NCBI RefSeq assembly: GCF_020034665.1
Contig: NZ_JAIQDI010000002.1
Location: 1,798,001 to 1,862,000, forward strand
From: Niabella beijingensis
Lineage (GTDB): Bacteria; Bacteroidota; Bacteroidia; Chitinophagales; Chitinophagaceae
DNA length: 64,000 nt
Reading direction: 5' to 3'
In this document: one piece after another, positions 1 through 8,307 of the stretch
Layout: every line of letters starts with the position of its first letter
Position numbering within the stretch: the first letter of the stretch is position 1
Notes under the pieces: generated by a model
Told to the model about the DNA's origin: nothing
Databases searched by the model: none
The model's input: the letters and a program-made list of their open reading frames with translations, nothing else
Position numbers and translations under genes: made by a program

Positions 1-2
1 GC

Positions 3-341
3 ATTTATAAAGAGGTTGCGGGGAAATCCGGAGAATGGAACGAAAGGATGATCGGTGCTGCTTTAATTACCTACCGTAAGGCAGCTGCTATTATTGAAAA
101 ATCGGATTTAGATTACACCATTGTACGCCCTTCCTGGCTAACGAACAAGGACGAAACCGATTATGAAACGACTCAAAAAGGCGAACCATTTGTTGGTACA
201 GAAGTGGCAAGAAAAGCCGTTGCCGCGTACATCACCGGCATTATTAAAAGTCCCGAGAACGATGTAAAAGCAAGCATCGGCGTAAATAAGCCCGGCGTTT
301 ACGGAATACCCCAGCCTTTTATTAAAGCTAAAAAACAATAA
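3..341 (+). CDS. NAD(P)-binding SDR/NmrA-like protein, 3' part only
   Basis: The frame is open at the left edge, so only the C-terminal 112 or so residues are seen. The stretch [10 protein letters not shown] followed by [13 protein letters not shown] is typical of the C-terminal part of atypical SDR / NAD(P)H-binding proteins (NmrA-like, 'SDR_a5'), where the region after the Rossmann core closes the substrate pocket. The dinucleotide-binding glycine motif would lie outside the window. No substrate can be named. The family assignment comes from the pattern of residues, without any search. Confidence 0.7.
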   Translation: MYKEVAGKSGEWNERMIGAALITYRKAAAIIEKSDLDYTIVRPSWLTNKDETDYETTQKGEPFVGTEVARKAVAAYITGIIKSPENDVKASIGVNKPGVYGIPQPFIKAKKQ

Positions 342-504
342 GAGAAGAAAGATAAAATATTTGTCCGGTTTTGTTTTCTCAATTTTCAGGGGCATCCGTA
401 AACTTGGCGCCATATATAACTGATCACGTCATTAAAAGTGCCGGATGCAGAATTTGAAGCAGCGGTTTTTATCCTGAAACCGGGCCGGCAAATGTATACG
501 CATC

Positions 505-533
505 AAAAGAGGCTGTTAAAAAACAGCCTCCCG
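505..533. terminator. Hairpin between convergent genes, likely bidirectional terminator
   Basis: GAGGCTGTT and AACAGCCTC form a 9-bp perfect stem at 509-530 with an A-rich loop, preceded by an A-run. It sits between the end of the SDR-like gene (+) and the end of the dioxygenase-like gene (-), which is where a shared terminator is expected. Confidence 0.55.
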
Positions 534-554
534 TTAACTTTGGCATCCTGCCAG

Positions 555-1334
555 CTACTCCAATGCCAGGCGAATCGCCCGCTCTACGGGAGAACAGCCG
601 GCATCAGAACCTGAAACCGACAATTCATCCCTCAGTAGTAAAGGGGGCTGCGCCATAAATCGGGGTGCCCGCCCCCTGTGAGGTTGAGCTGAATGCACCA
701 AAAACGGATGGCACAGGTAAACGGTTCCTGCCTTACCCGTTGCGTAAACCTCTTTTCTTTCCGGCAACCCTTCCAACCGGCCTGCGAGTTCCATAAATGA
801 AAAGCCAGAATCACCCGCTTCAGATAATAGCTGTGCAACATCAATATGAGACCCTTCATAAATGACCGTGGGCGCATCCTTTTCGCTGACATCCGAATAC
901 AATACCAGCAGTAATAAGGCCCGGCCTTTTGATTTAATATTGATGCGCCATTCAAAATAATTGCCCGGATCGCTGCCCGGAAAACCGGCATCAACATGTT
1001 TGCCGGTGTCATCCGGTTGCCGGTCAGATGGAAACCTTACAGGGAATGTTCCTACACTTTGAGGAGGAATCCATTTGTTTTCACCAATCAACTGATCAAA
1101 AACATGATGCAGCTTAGGCGTGTTGAGCGATTCAATAAAAGGCGGCTGTGTATATAAGCCCAAACGGAAAACCGGCTCCGTCCAGGTGGAAGCATCTGAC
1201 CTGTCACAAGGGAGGTCATTCCATAAAATAGTTACAGCGGCATCTGCAATTTCACTAGAAAAAGCATTATCGATGCGAATAAAACCTTCGGAAACAAACT
1301 GCCCGATCTCCTTTTTGCTTAGTATTTCTGACAT
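555..1334 (-). CDS. Phytanoyl-CoA dioxygenase (PhyH)-like Fe(II)/2-oxoglutarate enzyme
   Basis: A 259-aa protein of the PhyH superfamily, cytosolic (no signal peptide). The metal-binding facial triad appears to be H113-x-D115 (KHVDAGF) with the distal histidine in HPFLVHSAQPH (H214), and R225 is placed to bind the 2-oxoglutarate carboxylate. The frame extends 17 codons further upstream, but MSEILSKKEIGQF is the natural N-terminus of this family ('x-x-L-s-x-e-e-i-x-x-f-x-x-x-G-F'), so the internal ATG was chosen. Family members hydroxylate diverse small molecules; the substrate is not predictable. It is monocistronic in this window. Confidence 0.8.
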   Translation of the reverse strand: MSEILSKKEIGQFVSEGFIRIDNAFSSEIADAAVTILWNDLPCDRSDASTWTEPVFRLGLYTQPPFIESLNTPKLHHVFDQLIGENKWIPPQSVGTFPVRFPSDRQPDDTGKHVDAGFPGSDPGNYFEWRINIKSKGRALLLLVLYSDVSEKDAPTVIYEGSHIDVAQLLSEAGDSGFSFMELAGRLEGLPERKEVYATGKAGTVYLCHPFLVHSAQPHRGRAPRFMAQPPLLLRDELSVSGSDAGCSPVERAIRLALE

Positions 1335-1794
1335 ACTACTTGTTTTATAAACCATCATGGGAACAACAACTAATAGTGAACCCAATAGTTTGAATTATTA
1401 ATAAAAATCAGACTAACAAAAAATAAACGCTATGTAACAGTTATAGCGTATTGCTTAGAAATTAAGCCCGCAAAGGATATTATAACATCACAGTCATTCT
1501 CATACTGCGAAAATAAGTATTCTCCCAAAAAATGAGACGATCTGTCCGGATTTTGATACTATTTGGACGGATACGGATACATTATTTATTTATTTTCACC
1601 CATTCATTAAATAACAATTGATAAACGATAGGTGAACAAACATATGAAGATTGAGGTACCCGGGGTTGGGGCCAGTTTATGCCTGACCTGCTTGTCTGCT
1701 GACCGGCAGAGACAATGCAGCGGCTTTTTTATATGCACCAGCATAAATTTTAATCATCTTATTGTTACCCCCTGAGTCCTCTGCCCAACGAGCA
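1335..1794. other. 460-bp intergenic region, no gene seen
   Basis: This lies between the divergent dioxygenase-like and acyltransferase genes and must hold both promoters. No open frame with coding character and no clear TAnnTTTG/-33 pair was found. CTGTCCG near 1530 and CGGAC near 1563 face each other loosely, but the arms are too short to interpret. Confidence 0.4.
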
Positions 1795-2901
1795 ATGAAT
1801 AATAATAACCTTTCCACAAAGCCACACTATCCCATATTGGACGGATTACGTGGTGTTGCAGCCCTTATCGTTGTAACTTTTCATCTTACAGAGCCATTAG
1901 GAACCGGGCACCTGGATATCCTTGTCAACCACGGTTACCTGGCCGTTGACTTTTTCTTTCTGTTGTCCGGCTTTGTGATCGGCTATGCTTATGACGACCG
2001 CTGGCATAAAATGACCGCAGGCACGTTCTTTAAGCGCCGGATCGAACGGCTACAACCGATGGTGGTGTTGGGGATGACCCTGGGGGCAATCGGTTTCTAT
2101 TTCACCGATTCAACGATCTGGCCGCTCATTCATACCATTCCCCTCTGGAAGATGTTGCTGGTGCTGCTCATCGGTTATACGATTCTGCCGGTTCCCTTAT
2201 CACTGGATATACGGGGTTGGGAAGAAATGCATCCGCTCAACAGCGTAGGCTGGTCGCTGTTCTTTGAATACATTGCCAATATCCTGTATGCCATCGGCAT
2301 CCGGAAGTTCTCCAAAACCGCACTGAGTATCCTGGTGCTGATTGCGGCCATAGCCCTCGCTCACCTGGCCATTACCAATGGCGATGTCAGCGGCGGCTGG
2401 ACGTTAAACGCAGAACAGGTGCGCGTGGGTATCACCCGTACAATGTATCCTTTCTTTGCAGGACTGCTGCTTTCACGGATCACTAAACCCACCCGTATTA
2501 AACATGCTTTCTTGTGGTGCAGCCTCCTGATCGCCCTTGTTTTATATATGCCGCGCATCGGCGGCGCTGAACATCTTTGGATGAATGGCGTCTATGAATC
2601 TGTATGTATCATTCTTGTTTTTCCGCTCATTGTTTACCTGGGCGCCAGCGGCATCCTGCATACGCGGACGGAACGCAGGATCTGTAAATTCTTAGGTGAC
2701 ATATCCTATCCGCTTTACCTGGTACATTATCCGCTGGTCTATTTCTATGTTGCCTGGATCAGCGATCATAAAGGCGTTACCATGGTTCAAGTCTGGCCTT
2801 ATGCCCTGCTGATCCTTATCGGGAGTATTATTCTGGCCTATGCCAGTTTGAAATGGTATGATGAGCCGGTTCGCAAATGGCTGAGAAAAAAACTGGGGTG
2901 A
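1795..2901 (+). CDS. Acyltransferase family 3 (OafA/YrhL-like) membrane protein
   Basis: A 368-aa polytopic inner-membrane protein. The N-terminus has the family signature LDGLRGVAALIVVTFH, with R19 and catalytic H30 of the R-x(10)-H motif at the mouth of TM1, followed by about ten hydrophobic segments and a C-terminal DEPVRKWLRKK that is typical of the family end. Such enzymes O-acylate extracytoplasmic sugars (polysaccharide, LPS or peptidoglycan). An upstream in-frame start at 1762 would add 11 non-hydrophobic residues; ATG 1795 directly precedes the conserved motif. No polysaccharide-assembly genes are adjacent, so the acceptor is unknown. Confidence 0.88.
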   Translation: MNNNNLSTKPHYPILDGLRGVAALIVVTFHLTEPLGTGHLDILVNHGYLAVDFFFLLSGFVIGYAYDDRWHKMTAGTFFKRRIERLQPMVVLGMTLGAIGFYFTDSTIWPLIHTIPLWKMLLVLLIGYTILPVPLSLDIRGWEEMHPLNSVGWSLFFEYIANILYAIGIRKFSKTALSILVLIAAIALAHLAITNGDVSGGWTLNAEQVRVGITRTMYPFFAGLLLSRITKPTRIKHAFLWCSLLIALVLYMPRIGGAEHLWMNGVYESVCIILVFPLIVYLGASGILHTRTERRICKFLGDISYPLYLVHYPLVYFYVAWISDHKGVTMVQVWPYALLILIGSIILAYASLKWYDEPVRKWLRKKLG

Positions 2902-2945
2902 GAAAGACCAACAGAAGGAATCCAGACTAAAGCATACTGATAACA

Positions 2946-3815
2946 TCAATCTTCGATTATCGATGGCTCTCTCTTTCCAATCTTCGAAGCCTGCAGTTTC
3001 CGGTATTTCGTAAGCGCCACCCCTTTCTGTTTTTTAAAGTACTTGTTCAAATGGCTTTCATCCGTAAAGCCAAATTCCAGGGCGATCTCATGCACCCGCA
3101 TATCACTGAATTTTAACCGGTGTTCGATCAGGCGCAATTTATACTGCGTAATAAAATGCTGCAATGTCTCACCCGAACACCGCCGGAAATACTGTCCGAT
3201 ATAACCGGCCGAGACACCAAAGGCCCTGCCGATCACAGCAGCTTTCAGTTTAGCAGGATCAAAGATGTGCTCCTCGATATAATGAATAATATCCAGCAAT
3301 TTTTTGTCGGTATTTTCCGAGGCGGCAGGAGGCCCTGCCTTTTCAATATTACGGGCGGCAATAACAATCAGGGCATTGACAAAATGCTTTACGATATCTT
3401 CCTGGTAAAGGTCGGGATGCTCCAGGGTGTGTAACAGTGAAGTGGCGATAGACCGGACAAGCACATTATCATCGGGCGTCCTCATAATGCATCCGGTAAA
3501 GTGACGTGCATAGTACAGGATACATTCCATCTGGTTCATCTTTCCCCATTCAAAGGACCGGACATAACTGCTGCTGAAACGAACCATCAGGAATTCGGTG
3601 GGTTGTTCCAGTTCAAAATGATGTACATCATCCGGGGTAAGTAATATCACGCTGCCGGACCTGAATGCGGTGCGGTGGCATCCTACCCCAAGATGTCCCT
3701 GGCCGGTCACCACCAGGCAGATCTGGAAGAAATTATTCCGGAAATCCACAGTAGATACGGCTTCCATATTTTGCCGGACCACTTCGAGCGGGCCGTGCAT
3801 TGTCACTTTTACCAT
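2946..3815 (-). CDS. AraC-family transcriptional regulator
   Basis: A 289-aa protein with an N-terminal cupin-like sensor region (about 1-150, including GSVILLTPDDVHHFEL) and a C-terminal double helix-turn-helix (about 190-280). The second helix-turn-helix shows the AraC signature VHEIALEFGFTDESHLNKYFKKQKG. It is divergent from the MFS exporter gene with only 83 bp between the two starts, which suggests that it controls that exporter and itself. The inducer is unknown. Confidence 0.9.
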   Translation of the reverse strand: MVKVTMHGPLEVVRQNMEAVSTVDFRNNFFQICLVVTGQGHLGVGCHRTAFRSGSVILLTPDDVHHFELEQPTEFLMVRFSSSYVRSFEWGKMNQMECILYYARHFTGCIMRTPDDNVLVRSIATSLLHTLEHPDLYQEDIVKHFVNALIVIAARNIEKAGPPAASENTDKKLLDIIHYIEEHIFDPAKLKAAVIGRAFGVSAGYIGQYFRRCSGETLQHFITQYKLRLIEHRLKFSDMRVHEIALEFGFTDESHLNKYFKKQKGVALTKYRKLQASKIGKREPSIIED

Positions 3816-3898
3816 CTGGCAAAACTACCTCTTTTTATAAAAATTATACTGATTTTTTGAAAAATGCCAGTATATTTTAGCAGCCTTATTAAAAACCC

Positions 3899-5455
3899 AT
3901 GATGAATCAAACAAAAGAAAAATTGACAAACCCGCGGGCGCTGATAGCTATTTGCCTGGCAGCGCTGATGTTCGGACTGGAGATCACCAGCGTTCCGGTG
4001 ATCCTGCCGACACTTGAAAAAACACTGGGCAGCAATTTTAGTCAGCTGCAATGGATCATGAATGCCTATACGATCGCCTGTACCATGGTGCTGATGGCTA
4101 CAGGCACGCTGGCAGACCGTTTTGGGCGGAAGCGGGTATTTATCATCAATGTGATTGGCTTTGGCATCACTTCCGTTATCTGCGGCATTGCCGACACTAC
4201 AGAATTGCTGATCATCAGCCGCTTTTTCCAGGGAATGACCGGCGGTGCCATGTTCATTTGTACCATCGCCCTGCTTTCCCACCAGTTTCGGGAGGAGCCG
4301 CAGCGAAGTAAAGCATTTGCCGCCTGGGGAATCATTGCCGGTGTCGGACTGGGCTTTGGCCCCGTCATTGGCAGTATCATCAGTGAGGTCTTAAACTGGA
4401 GATGGGTTTTCCTGATCCATGGCGCACTGGCGACCGGAGCATTACTGCTCATTATCCCCTCGATAACCGAATCAAAAGATCCCCATGCCGGCAGGCTGGA
4501 CCTGACAGGGATACTGGTATTGTCGGCAGCCGTATTTGCACTCACCTATTATATCACACAAGGACCGGAAGCCGGCTTCACCAGTACCTCCTCGCTGCTT
4601 GTGCTGCTGGTTGCCGTGGTGCTGATCATTGTATTTGTTATAGCGGAAACACGCCATTCCTATCCGATGATCGACTTCCGGGTATTCCGGATACGGCGGT
4701 TCTCCGGTGCGGTCATGGGATGTATTGGAATGAACTTCTCCTTCTGGCCGTTAATGGTCTTTCTTCCCCTGTATTTCCAGGCCGTCCTGCATTATGATAC
4801 AATGACCACCGGTATGTGTTTACTGGCCTATACCCTGCCCACCCTCCTGTTTCCACCCATCGGGGAGCGGTTCTCCCTGCGGTATGGCGCCGGACGTGTG
4901 ATCCCGTTCGGCCTGCTGCTGATCGGAGCCGGTTTCTTTATCATGTACATAAGCGGCACTGCAGGCAAAACAAGCTGGCTATTGCTTTTATCAGGTTGTG
5001 TGCTGGCCGGCAGCGGTCTGGGTATGATCAATACACCTGTTACAAATACCGCTACCGCTGCAGTTCCGGGCGACCGCTCCGGCATGGCCTCGGGGATCGA
5101 TGTAAGCAGCCGGCTGATCACCCTGGCGATCAATATCGCCCTGATGGGCTTTCTGCTGCTTCAGGGAACTTTTTCCTATCTGAAGAATGCATTCCCCGTT
5201 ACCGGCTCACACGAATTATTTGAATTGTCCTGGCAACTGGTGGCCGGCAGCCTGACAATGGAACAGATCACAAACAGGGAAACGGCAATGGGAGCGCCGC
5301 AGCTGGGGCTTTTTGGTAAAGCGCTGGAACAGGGTTTCAGCAGGATCTTTTTGTACGGCGCTGCAGGTGTATCGGTATTGGGGCTGATCAGTTTCCTGAT
5401 TTTTAATAATGCTTCCAATCAATTATCCGGGGTTGCTAAACGCCCCGAAAATTAA
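3899..5455 (+). CDS. DHA2-type MFS drug exporter (14-TM, EmrB/QacA-like)
   Basis: A 518-aa polytopic membrane protein, the usual length for 14-TM DHA2 antiporters. Motif A is GTLADRFGRKR (69-79) between TM2 and TM3, and motif C is GVGLGFGPVIGS in TM5, the signature of drug/proton antiporters. A run of hydrophobic segments continues to the C-terminus. The start is a tandem ATG-ATG; either could be used. It is divergent from an AraC regulator, the classic arrangement for an inducible efflux pump. No membrane-fusion or TolC partner gene is adjacent, so it may work alone in the inner membrane or with partners elsewhere. Confidence 0.9.
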   Translation: MMNQTKEKLTNPRALIAICLAALMFGLEITSVPVILPTLEKTLGSNFSQLQWIMNAYTIACTMVLMATGTLADRFGRKRVFIINVIGFGITSVICGIADTTELLIISRFFQGMTGGAMFICTIALLSHQFREEPQRSKAFAAWGIIAGVGLGFGPVIGSIISEVLNWRWVFLIHGALATGALLLIIPSITESKDPHAGRLDLTGILVLSAAVFALTYYITQGPEAGFTSTSSLLVLLVAVVLIIVFVIAETRHSYPMIDFRVFRIRRFSGAVMGCIGMNFSFWPLMVFLPLYFQAVLHYDTMTTGMCLLAYTLPTLLFPPIGERFSLRYGAGRVIPFGLLLIGAGFFIMYISGTAGKTSWLLLLSGCVLAGSGLGMINTPVTNTATAAVPGDRSGMASGIDVSSRLITLAINIALMGFLLLQGTFSYLKNAFPVTGSHELFELSWQLVAGSLTMEQITNRETAMGAPQLGLFGKALEQGFSRIFLYGAAGVSVLGLISFLIFNNASNQLSGVAKRPEN

Positions 5456-5542
5456 GAAATAAAAAACCTGCGCCGAATTTTTTTGTATCGGAATTAACTT
5501 ATATTCGTTGTAATTAAATTTCTTCACTAAAACCCGAATCAA

Positions 5543-6022
5543 ATGAAAAAAGTTCTGGCCATGATTGCCATTGCTGCATTTGCTTTTGCGCTCCCCTCCT
5601 GTAAAGGAAAAAGCGATGCAGACATCAAAACAGAAGTGGATGCCAAATTAGCCACCAACCCTGATTTTGCGCAACTCACTTCCGATGTAAAAGACGGCGC
5701 TGTTACCATTTCCGGTACGGTAAAGGACGACGCCACAAAAACCGCAGTAGATCCTGCTGTAAAGGAAGTAAAGGGAGTAAAATCTGTGGTAAATAATTCA
5801 ACAGTACCTCCTCCCCCTCCTCCGCCTACGATCAATCCTGATGACATGCTGAAAACGGCTGTTACAGATGCGATCAAAGATCATGCAGGTGTAAAGGCTG
5901 AAGTAAAAGAAGGTGTTGTAACACTTACCGGTGACATTAAAAAAGCTGATCTGGCTACATTAATGCAAAAAGTAAATGCAATACATCCTAGAAAAGTGGA
6001 GAATAAATTAACCGTAAAATAA
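5543..6022 (+). CDS. Lipoprotein with two BON domains
   Basis: A 159-aa protein with a lipoprotein signal (lipobox ALPSC, C20). A BON domain (about 25-88, VKDGAVTISGTVKDD) and a second BON-like domain (about 100-158, VKEGVVTLTGDIKKADL) are joined by a seven-proline linker. BON domains bind phospholipid or envelope surfaces and are common in osmotic-stress and outer-membrane maintenance proteins (OsmY, DolP). The next gene starts 15 bp downstream and carries a BON-like segment with an SH3 domain, so the two probably act together in the periplasm. Confidence 0.88.
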   Translation: MKKVLAMIAIAAFAFALPSCKGKSDADIKTEVDAKLATNPDFAQLTSDVKDGAVTISGTVKDDATKTAVDPAVKEVKGVKSVVNNSTVPPPPPPPTINPDDMLKTAVTDAIKDHAGVKAEVKEGVVTLTGDIKKADLATLMQKVNAIHPRKVENKLTVK

Positions 6023-6037
6023 AAGGAGGAACACATT

Positions 6038-6457
6038 ATGGCACTCGAAGAAAAATACAAAGCATTGATTGATGCCGCCAACAGCTCCGGCGTAACAAAC
6101 CTGGCTGTAAGAGAACAGGACGGCGTTTTATATATTGATGGTGATGCACCCAGCGGGGCAGTTAAAGACCAGCTTTGGAGCATCTACGATCAGATCGACC
6201 CTAACTATACCAGCGGGGACCTGATCCTGAATGTAAACGCAAAGGCAGAAGCCGGCTCCAAAGTACGTGTAGCCACCCAGGAAACTGCGCTGAACATCCG
6301 TAAAGGCCCCGGTACCGACCAACCGGTGGTGGGCAAGGCGCAGAAGGATGAGATCATCACCCTTATCAGCCAGGCAAATGATCAATGGTCTTCCGTTCGT
6401 ACCGACGATGGTACCGAAGGATATGCCTACTCGCAATACCTGGAACCCGTTGCATAA
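6038..6457 (+). CDS. BON-like plus bacterial SH3 domain protein
   Basis: A 139-aa protein. Residues 1-70 resemble a degenerate BON fold (VREQDGVLYIDGDAPSGAVK). Residues 75-139 form a bacterial SH3 (SH3b) domain with the usual ALNIRKGPGTDQPVVG start and the SVRTDDGTEGYAYSQYL end. SH3b domains bind peptidoglycan or cell-wall peptides. No signal peptide is visible (MALEEKYKALID), which is odd if the target is the wall; it may act in the cytoplasm or use another route. The start is preceded by AAGGAGG, an unusually strong Shine-Dalgarno for Bacteroidota, which suggests high expression. It is cotranscribed with the BON lipoprotein gene. Confidence 0.82.
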   Translation: MALEEKYKALIDAANSSGVTNLAVREQDGVLYIDGDAPSGAVKDQLWSIYDQIDPNYTSGDLILNVNAKAEAGSKVRVATQETALNIRKGPGTDQPVVGKAQKDEIITLISQANDQWSSVRTDDGTEGYAYSQYLEPVA

Positions 6458-6482
6458 CGGGGTACACAGAACGTCATTTAAA

Positions 6483-6510
6483 GCCGCCTTAACCAGGCGG
6501 TTTTTTTATT
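6483..6510 (+). terminator. Rho-independent terminator after the BON/SH3 pair
   Basis: CCGCCT (6484-6489) pairs with AGGCGG (6495-6500), followed directly by seven T residues. It ends the BON/SH3 operon and lies just before the convergent end of folC. Confidence 0.85.
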
Positions 6511-6559
6511 GGGGCAATAATGGTTTTTCCGGCCCGGGATCAGTTGGCGAATGGCAGCA

Positions 6560-7852
6560 TCAATCCCTTTTAACCTCTCCTACCAGGAATACACTTCCGC
6601 AAACTACAATAAGGTCATCCGCGTGCGCCTGCTCTTTTGCTGCATCCAGTGCTGCATTAACATCCGGCCACACGGTGCCGTTCAAACCCCGTGCCACAGC
6701 CTTATCCGCCAACGCTGCTGCGGGCAGTGCGCGGGGAAGTGCTGCATTTGTAAAATAGTAATCCGCCGCTGCAGGAAGCAGCGCAAGCACGGCATCCACG
6801 TCCTTATCCTTTACCATCCCCAGTACCAGGTGCAGTTTCCGGTAAGGAACCAGCTCCAGCTGGTTCAGCACCTGCCGCATGCCATCCTCATTATGGGCCA
6901 CATCCAGAACGATCTTCGGATCCCGTTGAATGGTTTCCCAGCGGCCATGCAAACCGCTTAATTTTCTGGTATGCGCAATACCCTTTGCGATCGCTGCATC
7001 ATCAAGCGCCCAGCCCGCCAGCTTAAGTTGCCGGCAGGCTTCCAGCACGGTCAGCAGGTTCTTTATCTGGTAAGCGCCGGAGAGGTCCAGCTCATAGCGA
7101 TAATGATCTATAGCCGCGTTCCTTGATACTTCGGCGACAAGCACCTCCTCCTGGTAAGACCAGTTCTCAATATGGAATACCTTATCGGCGAAACTTAAAG
7201 AAGCCTGTTCTGTTGTTGCTTTATCCCTAAATACTGATGCTGTTTCCGGATGGGTTTCACCGATCACTACAGGAACCCCCGCTTTTATAATCCCTGCTTT
7301 TTCCGCAGCTATTTTAGCCAGGGTATCCCCCAGCAGCTGAACATGGTCGAAGCCGATATTGGTGATCACCGAAAGCTCGGGTTGTATAATATTGGTACTG
7401 TCCAGCCGGCCGCCCAGTCCCGTTTCGATCACTGCGATATCTGCCGCTTCCTTTGCAAAATGATCAAAGGCCAGTGCCACAGTGATCTCAAAAAAGCTCG
7501 GTTGCAGTGCTTCAATTACCGGCTGTATCTTTTCAACAAAATCGACGATAGCCTGCTCGCTGATCATCTTACCATTGATCTTTACGCGCTCCCTGAAATC
7601 GACAAGATGCGGGGACGTATATAATCCTGTTTTATACCCCTGTACCTGGAGTGCGGATGCCAGCATATGACTTACGGATCCTTTTCCGTTGGTGCCTGCT
7701 ACATGAATGAACCGCATTCTGGTCTGAGGGTCTCCGAGTGCCATACAAAGTGCCCGGATATTATCCAACCCGTTTTTAATTGCCGCCGCACCGATCCGGC
7801 TGAACATCGGAAGCCGGGCATAAATAAAATCGAGGGTTTCCTGGTATGTCAT
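6560..7852 (-). CDS. folC: Bifunctional folylpolyglutamate synthase/dihydrofolate synthase
   Basis: A 430-aa cytosolic Mur-ligase-family enzyme that adds glutamate to dihydropteroate and to folates, using ATP. Visible hallmarks are the P-loop HVAGTNGKGSV (50-60), the folate-binding segment TGLYTSPHLVDFRERVKING, the Mur-ligase metal/ATP motif IETGLGGRLDSTN, NIGFDHVQLLGDTLAKIAAEKAGI, and DVAHNEDGM in the C-terminal domain. Length is normal for the family. It is a standalone gene whose 5' end faces the tRNA-Leu hot spot. Confidence 0.95.
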   Translation of the reverse strand: MTYQETLDFIYARLPMFSRIGAAAIKNGLDNIRALCMALGDPQTRMRFIHVAGTNGKGSVSHMLASALQVQGYKTGLYTSPHLVDFRERVKINGKMISEQAIVDFVEKIQPVIEALQPSFFEITVALAFDHFAKEAADIAVIETGLGGRLDSTNIIQPELSVITNIGFDHVQLLGDTLAKIAAEKAGIIKAGVPVVIGETHPETASVFRDKATTEQASLSFADKVFHIENWSYQEEVLVAEVSRNAAIDHYRYELDLSGAYQIKNLLTVLEACRQLKLAGWALDDAAIAKGIAHTRKLSGLHGRWETIQRDPKIVLDVAHNEDGMRQVLNQLELVPYRKLHLVLGMVKDKDVDAVLALLPAAADYYFTNAALPRALPAAALADKAVARGLNGTVWPDVNAALDAAKEQAHADDLIVVCGSVFLVGEVKRD

Positions 7853-7988
7853 GATTTAAAAACACAAAGATAGGAAGCTCACCTGCTTAAATATTATTGC
7901 CGGTCATTTTAGTGCATTTAAAAATAGAGCCGGTCATTTGTACTATAAATGAAGTCTTTTGCTTATTTTCGCACTCCCTTAACGGGAT

Positions 7989-8030
7989 GCCCGGGTGGCG
8001 ATCCCGATAGCTATCGGGATGTAGACGCAC
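7989..8030 (+). pseudogene. tRNA-Leu 5' relic carrying a 20-bp palindrome
   Basis: GCCCGGGTGGCG (7989-8000) is identical to the first 12 bases of the intact tRNA-Leu, and GTAGACGCAC (8021-8030) is identical to tRNA bases 8118-8127. The six intervening tRNA bases (AAATTG) are replaced by a perfect palindrome. After 8030 similarity to the tRNA is lost and the anticodon stem cannot form, so this is a broken copy, not a second tRNA. Confidence 0.75.
8001..8020. repeat. Perfect 20-bp palindrome in the tRNA relic
   Basis: ATCCCGATAG followed by its exact reverse complement CTATCGGGAT. From memory, palindromes of the CCCGATAGCTATCGGG type recur in Bacteroidota genomes as short dispersed elements; no second copy was seen in this window. 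Confidence 0.7.
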
Positions 8031-8072
8031 TACACTCAGTAAGGGTAAAAACAGTTCTTTAGTTCAAAAGAT

Positions 8073-8080
8073 TAATTTTG
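8073..8080 (+). promoter_or_regulatory. Candidate -7 element for tRNA-Leu
   Basis: TAATTTTG matches the Bacteroidota TAnnTTTG -7 consensus and lies 19 bp upstream of the mature tRNA start, a plausible distance for transcription to begin just before the tRNA. No good -33 TTG is present, so the assignment rests on one element. Confidence 0.4.
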
Positions 8081-8099
8081 TAAGTTCTCTTTTGATATT

Positions 8100-8188
8100 G
8101 CCCGGGTGGCGAAATTGGTAGACGCACCACCTTGAGGTGGTGGCGCTGGTAACTCGGCGTGCTGGTTCGAATCCAGTCTCGGGCACCA
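8100..8188 (+). tRNA. tRNA-Leu (anticodon GAG)
   Basis: An 89-nt class II tRNA with encoded CCA. The acceptor stem GCCCGGG pairs with CTCGGGC (one G-T pair). The anticodon stem CCACC/GGTGG (8127-8131/8139-8143) encloses loop TTGAGGT with anticodon GAG at 8134-8136. A long variable arm and the T-arm GGTTCGAATCC follow. The discriminator is A and CCA is at 8186-8188. Its 3' end is duplicated twice near 16.8-16.95 kb, which marks it as an integration site. Confidence 0.97.
8169..8188 (+). repeat. Presumed attL (tRNA-Leu 3' end)
   Basis: GAATCCAGTCTCGGGCACCA in the T-arm/acceptor of tRNA-Leu. The first 18 bases recur exactly at 16937-16954, and an 18/20 copy is at 16825-16844. This is the classic position for tyrosine-recombinase crossover. 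Confidence 0.75.
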
Positions 8189-8229
8189 AAAAGCTTTGCA
8201 AGTCATTGATTTGCAAAGCTTTTTTTGTT
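8189..8229 (+). terminator. Rho-independent terminator after tRNA-Leu
   Basis: AAGCTTTGCAA (8191-8201) pairs perfectly with TTGCAAAGCTT (8211-8221), a 9-nt loop lies between, and a T-run follows. A different hairpin with the same design follows the tRNA 3' copy at 16.95 kb. Confidence 0.88.
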
Positions 8230-8235
8230 TTAATA

Positions 8236-8307
8236 CTGTCAAATTCTGTCACTTTTTTACGCTTACTACCGCTATTTCTGACAGAAAAATGACAGGCGGT
8301 ATGACAG
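8236..8307. promoter_or_regulatory. Cluster of CTGTCA/TGACAG hexamers, candidate recombinase arm sites
   Basis: CTGTCA occurs at 8236 and 8246, and its reverse complement TGACAG at 8279, 8290 and 8302. Spacing within each group is 10-12 bp, one helical turn, as expected for protein-binding arm sites next to an att core. The longer form CTGTCAAATT (8236-8245) is the inverse of AATTTGACAG found beside both right-end att copies. Confidence 0.5.

Noticed and set aside
4402..4797. 131-aa frame inside the MFS exporter gene
   Set aside because: Shadow of a strongly coding membrane-protein gene; composition rich in P, H and R as expected for an off-frame read.
5483..5507. Promoter upstream of the BON lipoprotein (TTG ... 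TATATTCG)
   Set aside because: The spacing is only 14 bp and the -7 box has a mismatch; too weak to annotate.
7989..8060. Second functional tRNA-Leu upstream of the intact one
   Set aside because: The D-loop is replaced by a palindrome, the anticodon stem does not pair and the 3' half is missing.
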